This document shows, in pieces, positions 1 to 8,016 of a DNA stretch of 55,306 nt (its first letter is position 1; each line of letters opens with the position of its first letter). Origin of the DNA: Acinetobacter lwoffii. Lineage in GTDB: Bacteria > Pseudomonadota > Gammaproteobacteria > Pseudomonadales > Moraxellaceae. The position numbers and the translations under genes were made by a program. The notes beneath the pieces are model-generated. The model had not been told where the DNA came from, did not search any database, and saw only the letters and a list, made by a program, of their open reading frames with translations. The stretch covers positions 1 through 55,306 of the forward strand of contig NZ_CP118965.1 in assembly GCF_029024105.1 (NCBI RefSeq), given 5' to 3'.

Positions 1-1350
1 TTATAGTAAAATTTTAATCGTTAAACCCACTAAAGCAGAACCGATGATGACTCTGAGCACACTTTGATTAAATTTAAATAATGCGACTACAGCTAAAATT
101 GCAATAATGGCAGAGATATAATCAAAATTCCCTTCAAAACCCTGTGGCCAAAGCACGTGGTAACATAAAAAGAGTGCCAAATTTAAAATTACGCCCACCA
201 CGGCAGCGGTAATGGCGGTTAAAGGGGCAGTAAATTTAATTTGATTGTGTGTGGACTCTATAACAGGTGCTCCGGCTAAGATAAAGAAAAATGAGAAAAT
301 AAAAGTAAACCACGTGACGATGATTGCACCTAATGCACCTGCAATAAATTGATGTTCAGCACCCAACAGCGAATGGTTATAAGCTGCTAAGAAGCCGACA
401 AAAGCCACCACCATGATCAATGGGCCGGGAGTACTTTCACCTAGGGCTAAACCATCGATCATTTGAGTTGGGGTGAGCCAGTGATAAAAACCGACAGCGC
501 CTTGATAAACGTAAGGCAGAACAGCATAAGCACCACCAAATGTCAGAAGTGCAGCTTTAGTAAAGAACCAAGCCAGTTGAGTATAAGAATGACTCCATCC
601 CAAAACTGCTGTTAAAGAGATGAGTGGAATTGCCCATAAAAGTGCTGAAATTACAGTTATTTTGATCAGATGAGACCATTTAAAAACAGCATGTTCAGGT
701 GTAGGGGTATCATCATCAATAATTGCACGTCCATAGGATTTTTGACTGGACTGATGTGCATTTAGCTTAAATAAATCAGGATACTTTTTACCGACCAAAT
801 AACCCGATATCGCTGCACATAAAACGATTAAAGGGAAAGGAATATTAAAAATAAATATTGCAAGAAAAGCGATAACTGCAATCGCCCATAGAAATTTATT
901 CTTTAATGAACGACTGCCAATACGATACGTGGCATGAAATACAATTGCGGCAACTGCGGGCTTAATGCCATAAAACAAACCGGCAATGATCGGGACGTCG
1001 CCATATTTCACATAGACCCAAGACAGCCCAATGAGGATAAAAAGAGAAGGTAGAACAAATAAAACCCCTGCAACGATGCCACCTTTGGTTTTATGCATTA
1101 ACCAGCCAATATAAGTTGCAAGTTGTTGAGCTTCGGGGCCGGGTAAGAGCATGCAATAATTCAATGCGTGCATAAAACGCTGTTCTGAAATCCATTTTTT
1201 TTCTTCAACTAACTCTTGGTGCATAACAGCGATTTGCCCGGCAGGGCCACCAAAGCTAATGAATCCCAGTTTTAACCAAAATTTGAATGCTTGCCAAAAG
1301 CTGATAGATTCAATTTCTGTTTCATCTATTAAAGATGGCTTATTATTCAT
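1..1350 (-). CDS. chrA: ChrA chromate efflux transporter
   Basis: Inner-membrane CHR-family transporter that exports chromate. At 449 aa it has the two-domain (long-chain) form. The first CHR repeat (about residues 25-95) carries FGGPAGQ and LLPGPE; the second (about 260-330) carries FGGAYAVLPY and STPGP. Hydrophobic segments run through the rest, and a hydrophilic linker near residues 195-225 separates the halves. The start ATG overlaps the stop of the upstream chrB by 4 bp (ATGA), so the two are probably translationally coupled. The stop codon is at the very edge of the window. Family assignment is firm; substrate is inferred from the family and from the chrB neighbour. Confidence 0.93.
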   Translation of the reverse strand: MNNKPSLIDETEIESISFWQAFKFWLKLGFISFGGPAGQIAVMHQELVEEKKWISEQRFMHALNYCMLLPGPEAQQLATYIGWLMHKTKGGIVAGVLFVLPSLFILIGLSWVYVKYGDVPIIAGLFYGIKPAVAAIVFHATYRIGSRSLKNKFLWAIAVIAFLAIFIFNIPFPLIVLCAAISGYLVGKKYPDLFKLNAHQSSQKSYGRAIIDDDTPTPEHAVFKWSHLIKITVISALLWAIPLISLTAVLGWSHSYTQLAWFFTKAALLTFGGAYAVLPYVYQGAVGFYHWLTPTQMIDGLALGESTPGPLIMVVAFVGFLAAYNHSLLGAEHQFIAGALGAIIVTWFTFIFSFFFILAGAPVIESTHNQIKFTAPLTAITAAVVGVILNLALFLCYHVLWPQGFEGNFDYISAIIAILAVVALFKFNQSVLRVIIGSALVGLTIKILL

Positions 1351-2273
1351 GTTAAATTCCTTTGAAAGTCTGCATATAAGCCATCAAAAATATGGTTTGA
1401 AAGATGGAGTAATTGATCATCATCTGTGATCGTGCTTCTTAAGCCTTGCAAGATTTTTTCAATGCCTAAGGCTTCGGCAGGCTCATTTCCCCCAACATCT
1501 AAAAAATGAACAATTTCAGCGATTTTATTTAAAGCAGGGTTTTGTAATTCAAAGCTATGCATTAACACTTCAAAAGTGACTAGATGATTGATATGGGTAA
1601 ATTGGGCATCATCAAAATCAAAACCTAAGGTATCTTTGGGGCAATCATTGGGATGCTCTAACCAAATAAATTTTGCCTGAGGGTCTACAAATTTCTGAAT
1701 GATCCATGCCGATGCCAAACGGTCAACCCAAGGACGCTTTCTGGTTGCCCAGATTTTATTTTGAAAATCTTGCTTGCATAGGACTTTTAATTGCTGTTCA
1801 AAATTATTGGGTTCATCGTATTCACCTAACCGGGCAATAACTTGTTCTAATCGGGTGAGTTCATTCAGTGTTTTGCTTTGATGAGTATTTGGGAAAAAAT
1901 CTATTTCTATCAGTGAATTGAGGTTTTTTCTTAATTTTCGAATCTGTTTGAGATGTTCTTTTTTCTTATTTTCCTCAAGCGTATTTTGTATTTGTGAAAT
2001 TTCAGTTCTCAGTTCTTCATATTCTCCAGTTCTGTCGAAAAGTTGAGCAAGGTCTAAATGTGCAGGAGGTTCAGTCTGAAAGATATAGGCATGCCCATGT
2101 TCATTAAGATGATCATGAACAACAGACTCGAATTTTTCAGAATGTGCTTCGGGTAAGAGGTAAACACCATCTCTTAAAGTTGCTGCACCATTTGACTTTA
2201 ATGAACGCCAAATTCGCATTCTTGCGGTTGTGCTTTGACTGGGAAGTGATGAGATCAGTAATGATATTTTCAT
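1347..2273 (-). CDS. chrB: ChrB-type chromate resistance protein
   Basis: 308-aa soluble protein of the ChrB family, known as a chromate-responsive regulator or accessory protein of chrA operons. The N-terminal part (residues 1-90) fits the ChrB N domain. A charged helical region with a run of Lys/Glu follows (about 85-125). The C-terminal ChrB domain begins with the typical RKRPWVDRLASAWIIQKF stretch near residue 178 and contains FIWLEHP and FDFDDAQFTH. It is first in a two-gene operon with chrA. A dyad just upstream of its start could be its own operator. Whether this copy regulates or only assists cannot be told from sequence. Confidence 0.85.
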   Translation of the reverse strand: MKISLLISSLPSQSTTARMRIWRSLKSNGAATLRDGVYLLPEAHSEKFESVVHDHLNEHGHAYIFQTEPPAHLDLAQLFDRTGEYEELRTEISQIQNTLEENKKKEHLKQIRKLRKNLNSLIEIDFFPNTHQSKTLNELTRLEQVIARLGEYDEPNNFEQQLKVLCKQDFQNKIWATRKRPWVDRLASAWIIQKFVDPQAKFIWLEHPNDCPKDTLGFDFDDAQFTHINHLVTFEVLMHSFELQNPALNKIAEIVHFLDVGGNEPAEALGIEKILQGLRSTITDDDQLLHLSNHIFDGLYADFQRNLT

Positions 2274-2308
2274 GTTATAAAATCAACAAATTTTGTTTAT
2301 CTTATAAC
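2274..2308. promoter_or_regulatory. Dyad at the chrB start, candidate operator
   Basis: GTTATAA (2274-2280) and TTATAAC (2302-2308) form an inverted repeat touching the chrB start codon, with a partly symmetric ACAAA/TTTGT core between the arms. The position fits a self-regulated chrB promoter. No binding data; this is inference. Confidence 0.35.
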
Positions 2309-2463
2309 AATTTTAAAGGATTAAAAATAGTTTTCCTTTAATAAGAATATATGTAAAAGTCATAAAAGATTTTTCTATCCTTTAATAGTAAATTCAACAG
2401 ATGCTTATAACTTAGCAGTTTGTAAAATAGAACTTTATAAATCTATTCATCTAGGAAATGCAC

Positions 2464-2814
2464 ATGGTCTGGCTTATTGCTAAGTACGCTCTAACTGCTG
2501 GAATGGTCATACTTATTTCAGAAGTTGCTAAACGTAGTGACCGTCTAGGCGGATTGATTGCAGCCTTGCCTATCGTAACGATACTTGTGCTGATATGGAT
2601 GAAACTTGAGAATCAAGACCCGCAGAAAATTTCAAATCATGCTTGGTATACCTTTTGGTATGTAGTACCGACATTACCTATGTTTTTAGCATTCCCAATA
2701 CTTTATCAGCGTTATGGATTTTGGCTATCTCTAGCCATTTGCTACGTAATGACCATTCTTCTTTTTCTTGCATGGGCAGCTATATTGCACCATTTCGGTA
2801 TTGATTTGCTGTAA
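2464..2814 (+). CDS. Small membrane protein, DUF3147 family
   Basis: About 116 aa with four predicted membrane segments and few charged residues apart from a short loop (KLENQDPQKISN). It resembles the DUF3147 family, whose function is not known. Two in-frame ATGs exist at 2458 and 2464. The AGGA at 2453-2456 is too close for the first and well spaced (7 nt) for the second, so 2464 is preferred. It is transcribed away from chrBA and ends just before a pdif site, so it probably travels in the same pdif module. Confidence 0.7.
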   Translation: MVWLIAKYALTAGMVILISEVAKRSDRLGGLIAALPIVTILVLIWMKLENQDPQKISNHAWYTFWYVVPTLPMFLAFPILYQRYGFWLSLAICYVMTILLFLAWAAILHHFGIDLL

Positions 2815-2847
2815 ATGAACTAGGGGCATGAATGTTAGTTTTTCTAA

Positions 2848-2875
2848 AATTAACATAATACACCTTATACGAAAT
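2848..2875 (-). other. pdif site (XerD/XerC orientation on + strand)
   Basis: 28-bp Xer recombination site: AATTAACATAA, then TACACC, then TTATACGAAAT. Its reverse complement is the usual XerC arm - 6 bp - XerD arm arrangement of Acinetobacter plasmid dif sites. About 34 bp including flanks are repeated at 53953-53983. Confidence 0.85.
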
Positions 2876-3039
2876 ACTTGATATTTATCATTAAATTTCA
2901 GTATATTAGATCAAGCCGTTGTGGGGCATAGGGTACCAGAGCGGCTTTTTATTGATTATTTATGTTCCACGCTTAAAATTCGAACAATGTTTCATGATTT
3001 TTATAAGTTAAACTAAATTTAGTTGCCAATCCCAATAAG

Positions 3040-3639
3040 CTATTCACTAACTTGTAAATATCGGTATACCGCCTGACGACTAATCCCAAAAGCTTTTCCT
3101 AATGCCATTTTTGATGGATACTTCCTTTCCCTCCATGCTTGTCGTAAAGCTTCAGCTTGGTCAGGCTTTAGTTTATGCACCCGACCTTTGTACTTCCCCT
3201 GAGCAGAGGCGAGTTTTATTCCTTCCTTTTGCCGCTCTAAAATGATCTCACGTTCGAACTGTGCAAAAGCACCCATCAATTGCAGCATCAAATTATCCAT
3301 CGGGGTGGATTCGGCCGTAAAAGTAATATTTTCTTTTACAAACTGGATTGCAATCCCTCGTTTGACCAGTTTATCTACTTCAGTGACCAAATCTTTCAGG
3401 CTTCGCGCAAAACGATCCATGGAATGTACAATCACCCTGTCCCCTTCCCGGACATAGTTCAACATTTCCTGAAATTTAGGTCGGTCAGTATTTTTACCTG
3501 AAGCACGGTCAACAAAAATCCGGTCGACTTCAATTCCCTCAAGTTGACGTCCAGTGTTTTGCTCGACAGAACTTACCCGGATATACCCTACTTTTTGGCC
3601 TTTCAATTTTTCACGCCCCAATTGGATAAAAATGAACAA
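3040..3639 (-). CDS. Serine recombinase / resolvase
   Basis: Small serine recombinase of the resolvase/invertase family, up to 199 aa. The catalytic serine lies in GYIRVSS. The conserved DRASGKNTDRP and DRFARS motifs follow, then the long E helix region (QLMGAFAQFEREIILERQ). A C-terminal Hin-type HTH ends in FGISRQAVYRYL. There is no ATG start: the open frame begins at TTG 3639, and another TTG at 3606, just before KGQKVGYIRVSS, is equally plausible. The upstream region holds repeats that look like its res site. It stands alone without a transposase, so it is either a plasmid multimer resolvase or a transposon remnant. Confidence 0.88.
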   Translation of the reverse strand: MFIFIQLGREKLKGQKVGYIRVSSVEQNTGRQLEGIEVDRIFVDRASGKNTDRPKFQEMLNYVREGDRVIVHSMDRFARSLKDLVTEVDKLVKRGIAIQFVKENITFTAESTPMDNLMLQLMGAFAQFEREIILERQKEGIKLASAQGKYKGRVHKLKPDQAEALRQAWRERKYPSKMALGKAFGISRQAVYRYLQVSE

Positions 3640-3659
3640 TTTCGTAAATTATAAATCTT

Positions 3660-3746
3660 TAATACTAAAGTTACATGTTATTTATGATTAAAAATCATTT
3701 AAATGATACATAATTTCATGAACTTTCAGATTGTAACTTTAGGGTA
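3660..3746. other. Candidate res region of the adjacent resolvase
   Basis: CTAAAGTTAC (3665-3674) and GTAACTTTAG (3733-3742) are perfect 10-bp inverted repeats directly upstream of the resolvase gene, with AT-rich partial repeats between them. Position and repeat structure fit a resolvase binding region. The right arm, TGTAACTTTAGGGTA (3732-3746), recurs with one mismatch in the same orientation at 9276-9290, at the edge of the mer segment. Confidence 0.5.
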
Positions 3747-3820
3747 CACTCTAAATCTACATATTTAAATAACGAGTTTTTTCTCACTCATAAGAATTTG
3801 TAAGAATATATATACATTTA

Positions 3821-3884
3821 TTGACATTAAGTAATTTAAATAAAATCAATATACGTATTTGCATATATGTGGAAATACGTATAT
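3821..3884 (+). promoter_or_regulatory. ars promoter region with 12-bp inverted repeat
   Basis: A perfect inverted repeat, ATATACGTATTT (3849-3860) and AAATACGTATAT (3873-3884), lies between a TTGACA at 3821-3826 and the arsC start at 3922. The likely role is binding of the ArsR repressor encoded in the same operon. TTGACA followed by TAAAAT at 3841 gives only a 14-bp spacer, so the exact promoter is uncertain. Confidence 0.45.
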
Positions 3885-3921
3885 AAATATATCTGAGTTT
3901 CTAATAGCAGAGTCAGTCAAA

Positions 3922-4350
3922 ATGTTCTCGACCATAAAGATTTATCACAATCCTGAGTGTGGTACATCAAGGAATACCTTAGCTTTAATTCAAAATGCAG
4001 GAATTGAACCAATCGTTATTGAATATCTAATTACCCCACCTTCGAAAGCAGAATTAATTGAACTTATTCGTAGTGCTGGTTTAAGTGTTAGAGAAGCAAT
4101 TCGTAAAAATGTACCTCCATATTCTGATTTAGAAATTGTTCGGGAAGATTGGTCTGATGAACAGCTTTTAAATTTTATGCTTCAACATCCTATTTTGATT
4201 AACCGCCCATTCGTTGTTACGGATTTAGGTACACGTTTGTGTCGTCCTTCTGAAGTTGTTTTGGATATTCTCCCGTTTCCTCAGAAAGGCGCATTTAGCA
4301 AAGAAGATGGTGAAAAAATTATTGATGAAAATGGCCTAAGAATTAAATAG
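3922..4350 (+). CDS. arsC: Arsenate reductase, glutaredoxin-coupled ArsC
   Basis: Cytoplasmic enzyme that reduces arsenate to arsenite using glutathione/glutaredoxin. From ATG 3922 it is 142 aa, the family's usual length, and starts with an IYHNPECGTSRNT segment whose catalytic Cys is residue 13. NRPFVVTDLGTRLCRP near residue 95 is the conserved second motif. A longer frame exists upstream but would start inside the palindromic operator, so 3922 is preferred. It is the first gene of the ars cluster, followed by arsR 44 nt downstream. Confidence 0.93.
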   Translation: MFSTIKIYHNPECGTSRNTLALIQNAGIEPIVIEYLITPPSKAELIELIRSAGLSVREAIRKNVPPYSDLEIVREDWSDEQLLNFMLQHPILINRPFVVTDLGTRLCRPSEVVLDILPFPQKGAFSKEDGEKIIDENGLRIK

Positions 4351-4394
4351 CACTTTCTCATCTCTTGAATGGAAAGAATGTGAAGGAGACTTAT

Positions 4395-4718
4395 ATGGAT
4401 CAAGTTAATTTTTTTAAATGCTTATCAGATGAAACACGTCTCAATATAGTGACATTAATTGTTGAAAATAAAGAACTATGTGTATGTGATTTGACTGAAA
4501 AACTACAACTCAGTCAACCTAAAATTTCAAGACATTTAGCCCTTTTACGTGCTTCAGGGCTACTTCAAGATCGCAGACAAGGCCAATGGGTTTACTACAG
4601 TATCAATCCAAAATTGGCCAACTGGTGTTATGAAATTTTAGATATTTTGAAGACGGTTCAATCTCAATCAAAGCTGGATGATCAACACCCCCTTTCTGTA
4701 AATAGTTATTGTGAGTAA
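4395..4718 (+). CDS. arsR: ArsR arsenic-responsive repressor
   Basis: 107-aa SmtB/ArsR-family winged-helix repressor that leaves its operator when arsenite binds. The metal site ELCVCDLTEKL is intact, followed by the recognition helix region QPKISRHLALLRASGLL and the wing RRQGQWVYYSI. The start at 4395 follows a clear AAGGAG (4383-4388). It lies second in the operon, so control is presumably autoregulatory through the inverted repeat at 3849-3884. Confidence 0.94.
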   Translation: MDQVNFFKCLSDETRLNIVTLIVENKELCVCDLTEKLQLSQPKISRHLALLRASGLLQDRRQGQWVYYSINPKLANWCYEILDILKTVQSQSKLDDQHPLSVNSYCE

Positions 4719-4722
4719 TTCA

Positions 4723-5196
4723 ATGAAATTTTTATTTTTATGTACTGGAAATAGCTGCCGTAGCATTTTGTCTGAAGTTTTGTTTAATAGCCGAGCACCA
4801 GAAGGTTGGAAAGCCTATAGTGCTGGGAGTAAGCCTTCAGGTCAAGTTCACCCGCTAACTTTAGAAACCCTTGAAAACTTAGGATTATCTACCGAAGGTT
4901 TATGGAGTAAAACGATTAATGATTGTGAACAATATCAACCTGATGTTGTGATCACAGTATGTGATTCTGCTGCTCAAGAAGCATGTCCACTTTATTTGGG
5001 TGGAGCAATCAAGGCACATTGGGGCTTGGCTGATCCTTCACACTTAGACGTGAATAAAGAAGAAAAAATAAAAGCCTTTATGAGCACTGTTGAACATATC
5101 AATCGTCGCTTAGATGCTTTATTTAAACTTAATGTAGATAAACTATCTCGCTCAGAATTGATTGCAGCAATTAATCAAATTTCGAACGTTGAGTAA
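4723..5196 (+). CDS. arsC: Arsenate reductase, LMW tyrosine phosphatase type
   Basis: Second arsenate reductase, unrelated to the first; the family fold is a low-molecular-weight tyrosine phosphatase. The N-terminus, from ATG 4723, gives the P-loop CTGNSCRS (Cys7 to Arg13), and a further cysteine-containing segment VCDSAAQEACP near residue 85 could supply the redox cysteines. Start choice: GTG 4711 overlaps arsR, but ATG 4723 matches the family's N-terminus better. A C-terminal helical extension (about 130-157) is longer than in minimal family members. Having two reductase types suggests the operon can draw on both glutaredoxin and thioredoxin-like electron donors. Confidence 0.88.
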   Translation: MKFLFLCTGNSCRSILSEVLFNSRAPEGWKAYSAGSKPSGQVHPLTLETLENLGLSTEGLWSKTINDCEQYQPDVVITVCDSAAQEACPLYLGGAIKAHWGLADPSHLDVNKEEKIKAFMSTVEHINRRLDALFKLNVDKLSRSELIAAINQISNVE

Positions 5197-5201
5197 GTGA
5201 A

Positions 5202-6242
5202 ATGTCTGAAAAACGCTTATCTTTTTTAGATCGCAACCTGACGCTATGGATTTTTATTGCCATGGCCTTAGGCATTGCCATCGGAAACTTCTTTCCTCAG
5301 GCTTCTGTCGCACTCGATAAATTAAGCATTGATTCAGTGAATATTCCAATCGCGATTGGTCTTATTCTAATGATGTATCCACCACTGGCAAAAGTGAACT
5401 ATGCGACTTTGCCACAAGTGTTTAAGGATAAGAAAACCCTTACTTTATCCTTAGTACAAAACTGGCTGATCGCGCCAGTACTCATGTTTGCCCTGGCAAT
5501 CATATTTTTACATAGTTATCCAGAATATATGACCGGTGTCATCCTGATCGGTCTTGCTCGATGTATTGCCATGGTTCTGGTGTGGAATGGCTTGGCGTGT
5601 GGTGATAATCAATATGTTGCAGCATTAGTTGCCTTTAACAGCATCTTCCAGATTCTATTTTTCAGTACCTATGCCTGGTTATTCCTGACCTTCCTTCCAC
5701 CCTATTTTGGTGTCGCTTCGCAGGTCATTAATGTCGATTTCTGGACCATCACCCATGCTGTTCTGGTTTATCTTGGTATTCCGTTCTTATTAGGTTTCTT
5801 AACGCGATGGATTTTGGTGAAACAGAAAGGCGTGGAATGGTATGAAACCAAGTTCATTCCGAAAATCAGTCCGCTGAGTTTAATGGCTTTGCTGTTCACC
5901 ATTCTGGCCATGTTTAGCCTAAAAGGCGGTGATGTCGTGAGTCTTCCGCTTGAAGTTTTACGCATCGCGATTCCTTTAACCATTTACTTCGTTTTAATGT
6001 TCTTCATCAGCTTCTTTATGAGTAAATGGATGGGCAATGACTATCCTAAGACCACAGCAATTGCATTTACCGCAGCGGGGAATAATTTTGAATTATCACT
6101 TGCAGTAGCGATTGCAACTTTTGGTATCGCTTCGCCTGTTGCTTTTACCACGATTATTGGCCCACTGGTCGAAGTTCCTGTGTTGATTGCCTTGGTGAGT
6201 GTTTCACTCTGGCTGAGAAAGAAAGTTTTTAAAGAGGCCTAA
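5202..6242 (+). CDS. acr3: Acr3-family arsenite efflux transporter
   Basis: 346-aa inner-membrane arsenite permease of the ACR3 (bile acid/arsenite) family, with about ten membrane segments. LARCIAMVLVWN near residue 120 carries the conserved cysteine needed for arsenite transport, and FTAAGNNFELSLAVAIATFG near 290 is the second signature. Spacing to the preceding arsC is 5 bp and to arsH 4 bp, so it is within one operon. It exports the arsenite made by the two reductases. Confidence 0.95.
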   Translation: MSEKRLSFLDRNLTLWIFIAMALGIAIGNFFPQASVALDKLSIDSVNIPIAIGLILMMYPPLAKVNYATLPQVFKDKKTLTLSLVQNWLIAPVLMFALAIIFLHSYPEYMTGVILIGLARCIAMVLVWNGLACGDNQYVAALVAFNSIFQILFFSTYAWLFLTFLPPYFGVASQVINVDFWTITHAVLVYLGIPFLLGFLTRWILVKQKGVEWYETKFIPKISPLSLMALLFTILAMFSLKGGDVVSLPLEVLRIAIPLTIYFVLMFFISFFMSKWMGNDYPKTTAIAFTAAGNNFELSLAVAIATFGIASPVAFTTIIGPLVEVPVLIALVSVSLWLRKKVFKEA

Positions 6243-6246
6243 CTCT

Positions 6247-6951
6247 ATGAATCTCCCAAATGTAGATCTAAATCTTCTTGAGCAACCCACCTTTGAAAAA
6301 GTTCAAGCCAAAGAACTTGCTCATCCTCCGCGAATTTTGCTGCTGTATGGCTCTAATCGAGAACGTTCTTACAGTCGCCTTGCAGTTCTTGAAGCCGGTC
6401 GAATCCTTGAGCATTTTGGGGCGGAAATAAAAATCTTTCATCCTAAAGGGCTTCCTTTACCAGAAGATGCGGATACTGAGCATCCCAAAGTAAAAGAACT
6501 GCATGAGCTTTTAGCATGGTCAGAAGGCATGGTCTGGTGTTCACCTGAACGCCATGGTTCTATGAGTTCAATCTTTAAATCTCAAATCGACTGGATTCCA
6601 CTGGCAGGAGGGGCAATCCGTGCAACCCAAGGTAAAACTCTTGCCTTGATGCAAGTCAGTGGCGGATCACAGTCATTTAACAGCCTGAACCAGATGCGTA
6701 TTTTGGGGCGGTGGATGCGGATGATCACCATTCCAAATCAGTCTTCAGTTCCAAAAGCTTTTTTGGAGTTTGAAGAAGATGGGCGAATGAAACCTTCGGC
6801 TTTCTATGACCGGATTGTGGATGTGATGGAAGAGTTATTTAAGTTCACCCTACTGACTCGTGGACAAAGCAAATACCTGACAGATCGTTATTCAGAACGT
6901 AAGGAATCAGCTGAAGAATTATCTAAACGTGTCAATCAGCGCAGTTTGTAA
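6247..6951 (+). CDS. arsH: ArsH NADPH-dependent FMN reductase
   Basis: 234-aa flavoprotein of the ArsH family; characterised members oxidise trivalent organoarsenicals to less toxic forms. YGSNRERSYSRLAV near residue 35 is the FMN phosphate loop, and WCSPERHGSMSSIFKSQIDW near residue 100 is the ArsH signature. It follows acr3 by 4 bp in the same operon. Confidence 0.94.
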   Translation: MNLPNVDLNLLEQPTFEKVQAKELAHPPRILLLYGSNRERSYSRLAVLEAGRILEHFGAEIKIFHPKGLPLPEDADTEHPKVKELHELLAWSEGMVWCSPERHGSMSSIFKSQIDWIPLAGGAIRATQGKTLALMQVSGGSQSFNSLNQMRILGRWMRMITIPNQSSVPKAFLEFEEDGRMKPSAFYDRIVDVMEELFKFTLLTRGQSKYLTDRYSERKESAEELSKRVNQRSL

Positions 6952-6969
6952 ACTGCTAGGTGATCTTAA

Positions 6970-7920
6970 ATGCAAAAGAGACATTCTAAATTAATCATTC
7001 TTGGCTCAGGTCCTGCGGGTTACAGCGCTGCGGTATATGCAGCACGGGCTAATCTTAAACCCACTTTAGTTGCAGGCTTACAACTCGGTGGTCAATTAAC
7101 CACGACCACTGAAGTCGATAACTGGCCGGGTGATCCAGAAGGTTTAACAGGCCCCGCACTCATGGAACGTATGCAAGCGCATACGGAACGTTTTGGCACC
7201 GAAATCGTCTATGACCATATCAGTGAAGTGGATTTAAGCGTTCGTCCATTCGTGCTGAAAGGCGATATGGAAGAATTCACCTGTGATGCCCTGATTATTG
7301 CCACAGGTGCAACGGCACAATACTTAGGTCTTGAGTCTGAAGCTAAATTCATGGGGCAAGGTGTAAGTGCCTGTGCAACTTGTGACGGTTTCTTCTATAA
7401 GAACCAGAAGGTGATGGTTGTAGGCGGTGGTAACACTGCGGTTGAAGAGGCGCTTTACCTGTCTAATATTACAGCTCACGTGACTTTAGTGCATCGCCGA
7501 GCTTCATTGCGTTCTGAAAAAATTCTACAAGACCATCTTTTTGCAAAACAGAAAGAAGGCAAAATTAGCATTCTTTGGAACAATCAAGTGGATGAAGTGT
7601 TAGGCGATAACACCGGAGTAACTGGAGTGCGTTTAAAATCCACTGTAGATGGATCAAAGCAAGATATTGAGGTACAGGGTTTATTCGTGGCAATTGGTCA
7701 CAAACCAAATACTGAGATGTTTTCAGCGCAACTTGAGTTACGTGATGGCTATATTCAGATCCAAAGCGGAACAGCGGGGAATGCCACTGCTACTTCAGTG
7801 CCAGGTGTATTCGCTGCCGGTGATGTGGCTGATTCAGTTTATCGCCAAGCGATTACTTCAGCAGGCTCTGGTTGTATGGCTGCATTAGATGCTGAAAAAT
7901 ATCTTGATAGTTTAAGTTGA
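6970..7920 (+). CDS. trxB: Thioredoxin reductase
   Basis: 316-aa FAD/NADPH enzyme that reduces thioredoxin. GSGPAGYSAAVYAARA is the FAD site near residue 12, CATCDGFF near residue 135 is the redox pair, GGGNTAVEEALYL near 155 is the NADPH site, and GVFAAGDVAD near 280 is the second FAD motif. Length is normal. In this operon it would keep thioredoxin reduced for arsenate reduction. A rho-independent terminator follows at 7961. Confidence 0.94.
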   Translation: MQKRHSKLIILGSGPAGYSAAVYAARANLKPTLVAGLQLGGQLTTTTEVDNWPGDPEGLTGPALMERMQAHTERFGTEIVYDHISEVDLSVRPFVLKGDMEEFTCDALIIATGATAQYLGLESEAKFMGQGVSACATCDGFFYKNQKVMVVGGGNTAVEEALYLSNITAHVTLVHRRASLRSEKILQDHLFAKQKEGKISILWNNQVDEVLGDNTGVTGVRLKSTVDGSKQDIEVQGLFVAIGHKPNTEMFSAQLELRDGYIQIQSGTAGNATATSVPGVFAAGDVADSVYRQAITSAGSGCMAALDAEKYLDSLS

Positions 7921-7960
7921 TTTTGATGTTGTCATAAAAATATAGTGAATATTGTAAAAG

Positions 7961-7984
7961 CCCAGTCTTCAGGATTGGGTTTTT
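7961..7984 (+). terminator. Terminator after trxB
   Basis: CCCAGTC (7961-7967) pairs with GATTGGG (7973-7979), with one G-T pair and a 5-nt loop, followed by five T. It argues against the GTG start at 7945 for the next gene, because that start would place a terminator inside the reading frame. Confidence 0.75.
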
Positions 7985-8016
7985 ATATTAAAGAAAAAAT
8001 AAAAGGGGAAAAGGCT

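Noticed and set aside
2876..2960. AGCCG...CGGCT hairpin before TTTTTATTG as a terminator
   Set aside because: Only five pairs with a loop of about 30 nt; too weak to claim.
3859..3921. Longer N-terminus for the first arsC (63 extra bases)
   Set aside because: It would start inside the palindromic operator. The family N-terminus begins at 3922.
7945..8016. Upstream GTG start for arsO
   Set aside because: It precedes and would read through a clear terminator hairpin at 7961-7984. TTG 8017 has a better ribosome binding site.
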